This document shows, piece by piece, positions 26,089 through 33,280 of a stretch of 64,000 nt of DNA; positions within the stretch are counted from its first letter, which is position 1, and each line of letters opens with the position of its first letter. Source of the stretch: Saccharopolyspora erythraea (GTDB taxonomy: Bacteria; Actinomycetota; Actinomycetes; Mycobacteriales; Pseudonocardiaceae); assembly GCF_018141105.1 (NCBI RefSeq), contig NZ_CP054839.1, positions 6,823,411 to 6,887,410 of the forward strand, in the 5' to 3' direction. The notes below the pieces were generated by a model. That model saw nothing but the letters and a program-made list of their open reading frames with translations, was not told the DNA's origin and ran no database searches. A program made the position numbers and the translations under genes.

Positions 26089-28167
26089 GTGTCGGAAACG
26101 TCGGTCAGGCAAGCCGAGATCGCGATCGAGCAGCGGCAAGTGGACCGGGTGTACGTCAGGCTCGGCGAACTGCGCGCCGAGGCCGCGCGGATGCGCGACA
26201 AGAGCTACGAGCACGGCAGGGAGGCCACGCCGGAGGCGCTCTACGAGCGCGACGTGATGGTGCACCACGCCAACCGCACGTTGCAGGCGCTGGACGCCGA
26301 GGCCGAGGGGCTGGTGTTCGGCAGGCTGGACATGGCCGACGGCGACTCCGTGCACATCGGCAGGCTCGGCATCCGCGACCCCGAGTTCGACAACCTGCTG
26401 GTCGACTGGCGGGCGCCGCTGGCGTCGGCGTTCTACCAGGCGACGCCGGAGAACCCGCTCGGCGTGGTCCGGCGCAGGGTCATCCGCTCGTCGCGGGAGA
26501 CCGTGGTCGACCTCTCCGACGACCTGCTCGACCCGGAGCGGGCGCCGCGGGACATGCGGGTCGTCGGCGACGGCGCGCTGATGGCGTCGCTGAGCCGGGC
26601 GCGCAGCGACTCGATGCGCAACATCGTGGCCACCATTCAGAAGGAGCAGGACGACGCGATCCGGGCGCCGGAGGGCGGCGTCACCGAGATCACCGGCGGC
26701 CCCGGCACCGGCAAGACGGCGGTCGCGCTGCACCGCGCCGCCTACCTGCTCTACCGCGACCAGCGCAAGCTCGGTGGCGCCGGGGTGCTGGTCGTCGGCC
26801 CGTCTCCGGTGTTCATGTCCTACATCTCCCGGGTGCTGCCGTCGATGGGCGAGCACAACGTGGAGCTGCGGGCGCTCGGCGAGGTCCTGGACGGGCTGTC
26901 GGCCGGCACCATCGACGACCCCCGGACCGCCGAGGTCAAGGGCTCGTCGCGGATGGTGCAGGTGCTGCGCCGCGCGTTGCGGCTGGAACCGCCGGACGCG
27001 CCGGACGAGCTGCGCATGTTCTACCGCGGCGTGGTGCTGAAGCTGCAGCACGAAGACCTCAAGCGCATCCGTCGCAGGCTGCACTCCAAGGGGGCGCCGC
27101 CGAACCGCTCCCGCATGCGCGCCGCCGACGCGCTGCTGGAGGCGTTGTGGCACAAGGCGAAGCAGTGCGCCGACGAGGACTTCAAGCCCGACCGCGAACG
27201 GCTGATCACCGAGATCGGTGAGCGCATCGAGTTCCACCGCTTCCTGGTGAGCTGGTGGCCGCCGCTCTACCCGATGCAGGTGCTGCGCTGGCTCTCCGAT
27301 CCCGGCAGGCTGGCCAGGGCGTCGCGGCGGCTGCTGTCGGCCGAGGAGATCGACCTGCTCGCCAAGTCGTGGGCCGACGTGCAGGAGTGGACGGTCGCCG
27401 ACGTCGCGCTGATCGACGAGCTGCGGGTGCTGGCCGGTGCGCCGCCGAAGCGGCGGCGGGCGCAGCAGGCCGACTCCCGCGAGCTGAGCACCTGGGCCGA
27501 GCGCACCGCCGACCAGCCCTACCAGCGGCCGGACAACTACGACGAGTACTCCCACGTGGTCGTCGACGAGTCGCAGGACCTCTCGCCGATGCAGTGGCGG
27601 ATGGTCGGCAGGCGCGGCAGGCACGCGAGCTGGACGATCGTCGGCGACCCGGTGCAGTCGTCGTGGCCGGACCCGGCGGAGGCGTCGCGGGCGCGGCAGG
27701 AGGCGCTGAGCTCGGCGCGCAGCCACCGGCGCTTCACGCTGCGCACCAACTACCGCAACTCGGCGGAGATCTTCGCCGTCGCCGCCGACGCGGTGCGCGA
27801 CCTGGTGCCCGCCGACGAGCTGCCCAACGCCGTGCGCACCACCGGGGTCGAGCCGGTCGTGCGGGAGGTTTCGCAGTGGCCGCAGGAGGTTCGCACGGCC
27901 GCGGAGGAACTGCTGGAGGCGTCGGAGGGCACCGTCGGCGTGATCACGGCGATGCGGATGCGGGGCGAGGTCGGCGAATGGCTCGCCGGGGTCGGCCCGG
28001 ACCGGCTCCGCGTCGTGGGCAGCCTGGAGGCCAAGGGCATGGAGTACGACGCGGTGCTGCTCGTCGACCCGGACGAGCTGGCCGCCGAGTCCTCCACCGG
28101 GCGCCGCGCCCTCTACGTGGCGCTGAGCCGCGCGACCCAGCGCCTGACGGTGCTCAGGGCGGCGTAG
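26089..28167 (+). CDS. helR: HelR/HelD-like RNA polymerase-associated ATPase
   Basis: This 692-residue UvrD/Rep-like superfamily 1 ATPase has an N-terminal coiled segment (about 1-60) unlike true DNA helicases. Motifs are Walker A GGPGTGKTAVAL (near 203), Walker B VVVDESQDLSPMQW (near 492), GDPVQSSW, TNYRNSAEIF and the late motif YVALSRATQRL. This layout fits HelD/HelR proteins, which pry stalled or rifamycin-bound RNA polymerase off DNA; HelR is tied to rifamycin tolerance in Streptomyces and mycobacteria. GTG 26089 has GGGGAG upstream. The 19-bp rifamycin-associated element was looked for upstream and not seen. Assignment to HelR rather than general HelD is uncertain. Confidence 0.8.
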   Translation: MSETSVRQAEIAIEQRQVDRVYVRLGELRAEAARMRDKSYEHGREATPEALYERDVMVHHANRTLQALDAEAEGLVFGRLDMADGDSVHIGRLGIRDPEFDNLLVDWRAPLASAFYQATPENPLGVVRRRVIRSSRETVVDLSDDLLDPERAPRDMRVVGDGALMASLSRARSDSMRNIVATIQKEQDDAIRAPEGGVTEITGGPGTGKTAVALHRAAYLLYRDQRKLGGAGVLVVGPSPVFMSYISRVLPSMGEHNVELRALGEVLDGLSAGTIDDPRTAEVKGSSRMVQVLRRALRLEPPDAPDELRMFYRGVVLKLQHEDLKRIRRRLHSKGAPPNRSRMRAADALLEALWHKAKQCADEDFKPDRERLITEIGERIEFHRFLVSWWPPLYPMQVLRWLSDPGRLARASRRLLSAEEIDLLAKSWADVQEWTVADVALIDELRVLAGAPPKRRRAQQADSRELSTWAERTADQPYQRPDNYDEYSHVVVDESQDLSPMQWRMVGRRGRHASWTIVGDPVQSSWPDPAEASRARQEALSSARSHRRFTLRTNYRNSAEIFAVAADAVRDLVPADELPNAVRTTGVEPVVREVSQWPQEVRTAAEELLEASEGTVGVITAMRMRGEVGEWLAGVGPDRLRVVGSLEAKGMEYDAVLLVDPDELAAESSTGRRALYVALSRATQRLTVLRAA

Positions 28168-28208
28168 GAAGTTCCAAGCCGGGGCTCGCGATCGTCGCTC
28201 TGCCACGG

Positions 28209-28571
28209 TCATTCGACGGTGCCGGGAGCGGCGTCGCGCGTGTAGTGGACGACGTGCGCCTTGTAATCGCGGTCGTACCTGCGCAGCGCCGCCTCCGGTG
28301 ACACGGCCGAGCCGCGCGTCCCGTCGATCTCGACGATCTCGACGTGTCCCGGCTCCATTTCCAGGCCCCACGCCAGAACCCAGCCGTCGGCGCGCTCCCC
28401 CACCTCCCGCACGATCGCGAACAGCCCCGGCGCGCTGACGGCGACGAGATCCTCCATCATCGCGGCGAATTCGGTCTGGTCACCGAGCGGTTCGAACTCA
28501 CTCCAGTCGCCCGTCTCGTCGGGGAGCGCGTCTTCCACTGGGCCGAACGTGTCGATTTCCCTGTTGATCAT
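28209..28571 (-). CDS. Hypothetical protein divergent from an XRE regulator
   Basis: This 120-residue acidic soluble protein opens at ATG 28571 with GGGAG seven bases upstream. It shows no signal peptide or membrane helix. Recognisable stretches are VLAWGLEMEPGHVEIVE and AALRRYDRDYKAHVVHY. I do not recognise a family. It is divergent from the XRE regulator with 131 bp between and probably shares its control region, so it is a candidate target or partner of that regulator. Confidence 0.75.
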   Translation of the reverse strand: MINREIDTFGPVEDALPDETGDWSEFEPLGDQTEFAAMMEDLVAVSAPGLFAIVREVGERADGWVLAWGLEMEPGHVEIVEIDGTRGSAVSPEAALRRYDRDYKAHVVHYTRDAAPGTVE

Positions 28572-28639
28572 GTGGATCTCCCGGCATGTCGTTCGATGGT
28601 GGCTGATCACGGACCGCTATGGTCGGGCCAGTCATAAGA

Positions 28640-28688
28640 TCGAGTGGGAATCCCAGTTTCTTCAACTATCTGCCCAGTTTTCACTCGA
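28640..28688. promoter_or_regulatory. Inverted repeat in the XRE divergent promoter
   Basis: TCGAGTG at 28640-28646 pairs with CACTCGA at 28682-28688, with 35 bp between that include the small palindrome TGGGAATCCCA. It lies between the divergent hypothetical gene and the XRE regulator and ends about 15 bp before the latter's start. It is a possible operator. Confidence 0.35.
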
Positions 28689-28702
28689 ACGGATCGTGGG
28701 AG

Positions 28703-29572
28703 ATGGCCTTGGAGCAAGGTGTCAGCCCGACGCTGCGCGTCTGGCAGCTCGCGGAGTCGCTTCGCAACTACCGGGAGCAGAAGGAGCTGACGATCGAAGC
28801 GGCGGCGGGCGAACTGCGGACGCGTTCACCGCGCTGGTCGAAGTCCAAGCTGCAACGCATCGAGACCCGGCTGTACGTGCCGAAGCCGCACGAGGTCGAG
28901 CAACTCGCGGAGTTCTACGACGTGCCGCCGGAGAACGCCGAGGCGCTGGTCCGCATGGCGGGCGAAGCCCGCCAGAAGGGCTGGTGGCAGTCCAGCGCGA
29001 TGCCGAAGCACCTGTACACCTTCGTCGGCCTGGAGCAGGCCGCGACCACGATCCGGCAGTTCGAACTGGCGCTGGTGCGGGGACTTCTCCAGACGTCCGA
29101 GTACGCGCGTGCGTTGATCTCGGCGATCGAGCCCGCCACCCCACCGGAGATGCTGGAGAACCTGGTAGCAGCGCGGATGGTCCGCCAGCAGACGCTCAAA
29201 GCACCGCACCGGGTCAAGCTCCAGGTTGTGTTGAGCGAGTCCGTCATCCGTTGCCCTGTCGGCGCGAAATGGGTGATGCGAGGCCAGTTGGAGCACCTGA
29301 TCGAGGTGTCGCACGAACTCGACGTCACGGTCCAGGTCCTGCCACTGGCCGTCGGACCCAATCCGGGGATGGAGGGCGCCTTCTCCATCATGACGCTGCC
29401 GGAGCTGTCCAACGACGTCGGATACGTGGAGGGCATCGTCGGGGCCGTCTACTTGGAAACCCAGGATGACGTGCGGCGTTGCACCATGCGCTTCGCCGCG
29501 TTGAGTTCGATGGCGCTGTCCCCAACGGCCTCGGAAGAGCTGATTTCCTCTACCCTTGAGGAGTATCGATGA
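28703..29572 (+). CDS. XRE-family regulator with DUF5753 domain
   Basis: This 289-residue actinobacterial regulator has an N-terminal helix-turn-helix (about 10-75; LRNYREQKELTIEAAAGEL, SKSKLQRIE) and a C-terminal DUF5753 domain (about 95-280; VRGLLQTSEYARALI, RMVRQQTL, LEVSHELDVTVQVLPL-like, FSIMTLPE). Such proteins typically sit beside a DUF397 protein and act in development or antibiotic control (WhiJ-like). ATG 28703 abuts GGGAG; TTG 28709 has better spacing and is an alternative start. The DUF397 gene follows after 22 bp. Confidence 0.88.
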   Translation: MALEQGVSPTLRVWQLAESLRNYREQKELTIEAAAGELRTRSPRWSKSKLQRIETRLYVPKPHEVEQLAEFYDVPPENAEALVRMAGEARQKGWWQSSAMPKHLYTFVGLEQAATTIRQFELALVRGLLQTSEYARALISAIEPATPPEMLENLVAARMVRQQTLKAPHRVKLQVVLSESVIRCPVGAKWVMRGQLEHLIEVSHELDVTVQVLPLAVGPNPGMEGAFSIMTLPELSNDVGYVEGIVGAVYLETQDDVRRCTMRFAALSSMALSPTASEELISSTLEEYR

Positions 29573-29594
29573 GCAGTGCTTGAGGAGACCCACG

Positions 29595-29816
29595 ATGCCC
29601 GGCCCGGATCTGTTCAACACCCGCTGGCGCAAGAGCAGCTTCAGCGGTGGCGCCAACGGTGGCGGGCAGTGCGTTGAGGTGGCCGCGCTGGAGGACGGGC
29701 GGATCGCGGTCCGCAACAGCAAGGCGCCCGAGGCCGGGGTCGTGGTGTTCAGCCGCGCCGAGATGGACGCCTGGGTCCGGGGCGTGAAGGCCGGGGAGTT
29801 CGACGACATGTGCTGA
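29595..29816 (+). CDS. DUF397 protein
   Basis: This 73-residue protein has the DUF397 signature W-RKSSFSGGANGGGQCVEVA, then RIAVRNSKAP and VVFSRAEMDAWV. DUF397 proteins are small partners of the XRE-DUF5753 regulators and, by analogy with WhiJ-type loci, may modulate DNA binding by the regulator. GAGGAGA lies six bases before the ATG at 29595. It is co-transcribed with the XRE gene and followed by a hairpin. Confidence 0.9.
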   Translation: MPGPDLFNTRWRKSSFSGGANGGGQCVEVAALEDGRIAVRNSKAPEAGVVVFSRAEMDAWVRGVKAGEFDDMC

Positions 29817-29818
29817 CG

Positions 29819-29843
29819 GGGCCCGCGGCAGCGCCGCGAGCCC
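29819..29843. terminator. Hairpin between convergent DUF397 and GT39 genes
   Basis: GGGC-C-CGCGGC pairs with GCCGCG-A-GCCC around a 3-nt loop, giving ten base pairs and one mismatch just after the DUF397 stop. It sits between two convergent genes. Confidence 0.5.
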
Positions 29844-29856
29844 TCGCCCGCGTTCG

Positions 29857-31404
29857 TCAGCTCGCGCCCGGGACCAGGTTGATCTGGCGGAATTCCGGCC
29901 AGATCTGCGACCAGGGGGCGTTGCGCCCGCTGACGACGAAGATCGGCATCCCCTGGTGCATGGTCTGGATGTTCATGCCGTTGTCGAGCACTCCGGCCTG
30001 CCGGAAGTCGGTGAAGTGCCGTTGCAGCTGCGGTCCCGGCGGTCCGATGTTGATGACCGTCGTGGCCTCCTCCGGCGGCGCCCCGAAGAAGTAGTAGCCG
30101 CGCGCGCCGCTGTAGGCGCCGGGAAGTCCCCGCTCCGGGCCGTAGAAGTCGACCGCGCTCGCGGTCCAGTAGTCGTAGCTCGTGATCACAGTGGACCGCT
30201 GCTGCTCCGGTGGCAGCGACCGGTAGACCTCGGCGATCGAGTCGACCGTCTGCGGCCAGCCGATCTGGCCGGTGTAGAGGAAGTCGGCCAGGCTGAACGG
30301 CTTTCCGGCGAAGGACTCCACGGGCTGGATCGGCAGCCCGTTGACCGAGGCCAGCGCGGAGACGGCGAAGGCGGGCCAGGCGACCCAGCCCCAGGTTCGC
30401 CTCCCGGATGCGTGCTTGAGCTCCCGCCGCCGCTGGAACCCGACCGCGCCCGCCGCCCACAGCACCGGGAAGGCGCCGCTGACGTAGTAGGAACGCCCGC
30501 TGACCGCGACGAAGACGACGATCACCCCGATCGCCACCCAGCCCAGGAACCGGTACGGGCGCAGCTCCGGCGCCGCCAGCAGCCGCCACCAGCCGTAGAA
30601 GGCCAGCACGGCGCCAACGCCGATGCCGAGCCCGGCCAGCATGAGGGCGAAGTTCAGCGGCCGTCCGATGAACGCGACCTCGGCGGCGACCGCTTCGCTC
30701 ATCTCGAGCTGCGGCCAGCCGTTGGCCGCCTGCCACAGCAGGGTCGGCACGGCCGTGGCGACGGCGATCAGCGCGCCCAGCCACAGCTTGGGCCGCCGCA
30801 GCAGGTCGCGCGGGCCGAAGACCAGCACCGCGACGAGCACCACCAGCCAGTAGACGCCGACCTGGAACTTCACCTGGATCGCGAGGGCGGTGACCACGCC
30901 CGCCCACAGCAGCAGGCCATCGGCGCGGGTGCGGACCCAGCGCACCAGCAGCCAGCCGAGCACGGTCCAGCAGAAGACGTCGAAGACCGGTGTGGCCAGA
31001 GTGGTGGTCATCGTGGCGAAGGCCAGCGCGTGCGCACCGGCGGTCATCACCTGCGCCCGGCGGTCTCCGCCGAGCTCGCGGGCGATCAGCGCCGCGACCA
31101 CCGTCCCGGCGGCGGTGGCCAGGATCGCCGGGATCCGCAGCGCCACCAGCGATCCGGGCGCGATGGTGTCCATCACCAGCGCGATCAGCGGGACCAGCGG
31201 CGGCTGGTCGGCATAGCCCCAGGACAGTTGGCGACCGGCGGAGACGAAGTACAGCTCGTCGCCGAAGTAGCCGTAGCGGCCGCTGACCGCGAGCAGCACG
31301 ACGGCGGTGAGCGCGGAGACGAGCAGGACGGGCAGTTTCGCGAAGGGCAGGGGTAAGTCGCGCCGCTGCTGCTCCGGCGCGATGGTGGTGACCGTGGTCG
31401 TCAT
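29857..31404 (-). CDS. GT39/ArnT-like membrane glycosyltransferase
   Basis: This 515-residue polytopic protein is of the PMT_2 superfamily. The first external loop has YFGDELYFVSAGRQL with the acidic catalytic pair typical of GT-C enzymes, and ADQPPLVPL follows. About ten membrane helices occupy residues 25-370. The soluble C-terminal domain (about 380-515) contains YDYWTASAVDFYGP and YYFFGAPPEE. It would transfer a sugar from a lipid-phosphate donor to an extracytoplasmic acceptor. It differs from the YkcB-like copy at 15.7 kb in the C-terminus. The start overlaps the TetR stop as ATGA, which suggests control by that regulator. Confidence 0.85.
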   Translation of the reverse strand: MTTTVTTIAPEQQRRDLPLPFAKLPVLLVSALTAVVLLAVSGRYGYFGDELYFVSAGRQLSWGYADQPPLVPLIALVMDTIAPGSLVALRIPAILATAAGTVVAALIARELGGDRRAQVMTAGAHALAFATMTTTLATPVFDVFCWTVLGWLLVRWVRTRADGLLLWAGVVTALAIQVKFQVGVYWLVVLVAVLVFGPRDLLRRPKLWLGALIAVATAVPTLLWQAANGWPQLEMSEAVAAEVAFIGRPLNFALMLAGLGIGVGAVLAFYGWWRLLAAPELRPYRFLGWVAIGVIVVFVAVSGRSYYVSGAFPVLWAAGAVGFQRRRELKHASGRRTWGWVAWPAFAVSALASVNGLPIQPVESFAGKPFSLADFLYTGQIGWPQTVDSIAEVYRSLPPEQQRSTVITSYDYWTASAVDFYGPERGLPGAYSGARGYYFFGAPPEEATTVINIGPPGPQLQRHFTDFRQAGVLDNGMNIQTMHQGMPIFVVSGRNAPWSQIWPEFRQINLVPGAS

Positions 31405-32030
31405 GACGGGTCCTTCCTGGTGGCCCGGTCGAAGAGAGTCATGAGCTCGCGTGCGTAGTGCGCGGTGTCGGCGTCCGGGTCGGCGTGCAGCGCGGCCGAG
31501 ACCATGTCGATGGAGGCGCGGATCGAGCTGCCCATCACGACCGGATCGAAGTCTCCGAACTCGCCCTTCTCCTGGCCTTCCCGCAGGATCTGGGCGACCG
31601 CCTCGACCAGCTCGTTGTGGCCGTCGTGGCCGAAGTGCAGCGTGCCGTCGGCATCGCGGAAGTTGAGGAGGATGTCGCTGATGGCGACGATGGCGTGCCG
31701 GTTGTCGCCGATGTAGGAGATGTTCTTCTCGATGTAGCGGAGCAGCACGCCGCGCGCCGTGGTCTCCACTTCCAGGTGCGGCAGCATGAAATGGGCGCCG
31801 GCGACGTAGAACTCGACGACCAGCTTCTCCATCAGCTCGTCCTTGCCCGCGAAGTGGTAGGAGATCACCCCCTTGCTGATCCCGGCGCGCTTGGCGATCT
31901 GGGCCAGCGAAGCCTTGGCGTAGCCGAGCTCGACGATCGTGTCGATCGCCGCCTTCTTGATCTGCTCGCGCCTGGCCTCGGCGATGAACGAGAATCCTTC
32001 TTGCCCGGCTGGCTCAGAATCTGACCGCAT
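31401..32030 (-). CDS. TetR-family regulator
   Basis: This 209-residue repressor-type protein has an N-terminal helix-turn-helix (about 18-65; IKKAAIDTIVELGYAKASLAQIAKRAGISKGVISYHF) and a C-terminal ligand domain with no recognisable ligand motif. The ATG at 32030 is preferred over an in-frame TTG two codons upstream. Its stop overlaps the start of the GT39 gene, so the pair is one operon and probably autoregulated. The ligand is unknown. Confidence 0.9.
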   Translation of the reverse strand: MRSDSEPAGQEGFSFIAEARREQIKKAAIDTIVELGYAKASLAQIAKRAGISKGVISYHFAGKDELMEKLVVEFYVAGAHFMLPHLEVETTARGVLLRYIEKNISYIGDNRHAIVAISDILLNFRDADGTLHFGHDGHNELVEAVAQILREGQEKGEFGDFDPVVMGSSIRASIDMVSAALHADPDADTAHYARELMTLFDRATRKDPS

Positions 32031-32127
32031 GGCCAAAGATTAGCACGGTCGGCCAGGTCAAGTGGACAGATTGTTGTTTGTGCAGGTAGCCGACGCATAG
32101 ACGGCACCGGTGTGGGGCGAAAACAGC

Positions 32128-32161
32128 AGTGCCGCACCCGTCGGCTGACGGGCGCGGCACT
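32128..32161 (-). terminator. Hairpin terminator behind the secreted-protein gene
   Basis: AGTGCCGC pairs with GCGGCACT and, inside a single A/C mismatch, CCCGTC pairs with GACGGG around a 4-nt loop. It lies about 95 bp downstream of the minus-strand gene ending at 32255. Confidence 0.5.
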
Positions 32162-32254
32162 TGGTTCGGGATCGACGGAAGCCTCGGTCAGGCCGCCGCC
32201 TCGATGGCGGTGAGGACCTGAACGCGTGGCCGGCTCAGGCGCCGGAGCGGGTCG

Positions 32255-32788
32255 TCATGAGCCGTCGACGCGCACGAACGCCTTCGCCGAGGAGGCCCAC
32301 CGGTAGTACTCCGTCCACACCTGCTCGGTGTCGAAGTCGGTCACCGCGACCGCGATGTCGCCGTACCAGACGGTGAAGTCGGACGGCTGCTGCGTCCACA
32401 CGCCCGGGTTCGAGACGGTTCCCAGCGCGAGCACGGCAGCACCGTCGGCACTGGTGGTCATGGCGATCAGGGCGGTGGAGTACTCGGAGTCGCGCGGGCC
32501 GCACTGCATCAGGATCAGCGCGTCCTCCACGCCCTCGCCCGTGACGTCGGCGAAGACGACGTCCTTGCCCGGCTGGTACCGGTAGACCCGGTCCCCGGCT
32601 TCTCCCGCGCCGTCGGTGAACCGCACCGACTGCCAGGGGCACGATCCCACCGGCGGCACCGTGAACTCCAGGTTGTGCCAGTCGACGTCGCGGACCCCCG
32701 AAGGCGACGCCTGAGCCGTCGCGGACCCCGCGACCACACCGGCCGCGAGCAGGCTCGCGGCCAACGCACCGAACAACGCTCTCCTCAT
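32255..32788 (-). CDS. Secreted protein with one FG-GAP-like calcium motif
   Basis: This 177-residue protein has a clear signal peptide (MRRALFGALAASLLAAGVVAG, cleavage near ATAQA-SP). The mature part holds two cysteines (GSCPW and MQCGP) and one D-x-T-G-E-G-x-x-D stretch (DVTGEGVED) like the calcium loops of FG-GAP/VCBS repeats. No enzyme motif is seen. GGGGGAG precedes the ATG. It is divergent from the minimal RiPP locus, with 357 bp between; a functional link is not shown. Confidence 0.82.
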   Translation of the reverse strand: MRRALFGALAASLLAAGVVAGSATAQASPSGVRDVDWHNLEFTVPPVGSCPWQSVRFTDGAGEAGDRVYRYQPGKDVVFADVTGEGVEDALILMQCGPRDSEYSTALIAMTTSADGAAVLALGTVSNPGVWTQQPSDFTVWYGDIAVAVTDFDTEQVWTEYYRWASSAKAFVRVDGS

Positions 32789-33145
32789 CGCTCCCCCAAC
32801 CTCCGTTCTGACGCGGTAGACCCGTCGTCGCCCGCTTGCGGTCTACACGCCCCACCTCGGCGACCGGTTGCCCCGCGGAACCGGATACGCCGAACGAGCG
32901 ACTTTGTGGAATGCGCCACAATTCGTGTGTAGCGTGTGCCCAGAACGGCCGGAGCGGGTTTCTCCGATGCGGATGCGACGAATTGATGCGCTACTCCTCG
33001 CGGGCGCGCACCGATTGGCCGACCACCAGCAGGCAGGCTTTGCCAACCCGGAGAAACACCCGGTCCGATGTTCGCAGAGTAGGGTGCCGGCCATTTCGGA
33101 ATTCGGCCGCGGCCGGCACTTCGTCCAATGACACGGAGGTTCGCC
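32789..33145 (+). promoter_or_regulatory. Leader and promoter region of the minimal RiPP locus
   Basis: This 357-bp stretch contains no credible gene. It holds TTGTGG at 32904-32909 with CCACAA at 32916-32921 (perfect inverted repeat, 6-nt spacer), a TAGCGT -10-like hexamer at 32930-32935, a possible long-range pairing between 32955-32966 and the segment near 33049-33062, and a GC hairpin at 33084-33119 (GTGCCGGCC with GGCCGGCAC). GGAGG at 33135-33139 serves the 5-codon ORF. Promoter details are inference. Confidence 0.5.
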
Positions 33146-33163
33146 ATGGACTACCCGCACTGA
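33146..33163 (+). CDS. Five-codon precursor-peptide gene (biarylitide/BytA-like), MDYPH
   Basis: ATG GAC TAC CCG CAC TGA encodes the pentapeptide MDYPH. A perfect GGAGG lies six bases before the ATG, which is the best ribosome site in the area. The peptide fits the M-x-Y-x-H pattern of biarylitide precursors, the smallest known RiPP precursors, in which a dedicated P450 joins the Tyr and His side chains and the first two residues are removed. A P450 gene follows after an intrinsic terminator, as expected. Asp at position 2 and Pro at position 4 differ from the MRYYH/MRYLH precursors I know. The product would be a cross-linked Tyr-Pro-His tripeptide. That this ORF is translated and modified is inference from architecture. 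Confidence 0.82.
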   Translation: MDYPH

Positions 33164-33190
33164 ATTGCAGCCGGTTCCTGATCCTCGACC

Positions 33191-33231
33191 GGGTGCCTCC
33201 CGACTCACCCGGGAGGCACCCTCTTTCTTTT
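33191..33231 (+). terminator. Intrinsic terminator/attenuator between precursor and P450 genes
   Basis: A perfect 11-bp stem (33191-33201 with 33211-33221), a 9-nt loop and a T-rich tail (TCTTTCTTTT) form a textbook intrinsic terminator, one of only two with a T tract in this window. Standing between the 5-codon ORF and the P450 gene, it would give many short precursor transcripts and few reaching the P450. Confidence 0.88.
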
Positions 33232-33280
33232 CGCCGGAGAGGTCGCCGGCGAGTCCGCCCGGCGAAAGGGAGACGCTGCG

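Noticed and set aside
32836-33131. Small ORFs upstream of the pentapeptide gene
   Set aside because: No ribosome site or recognisable sequence, and the region is better explained as promoter and leader.
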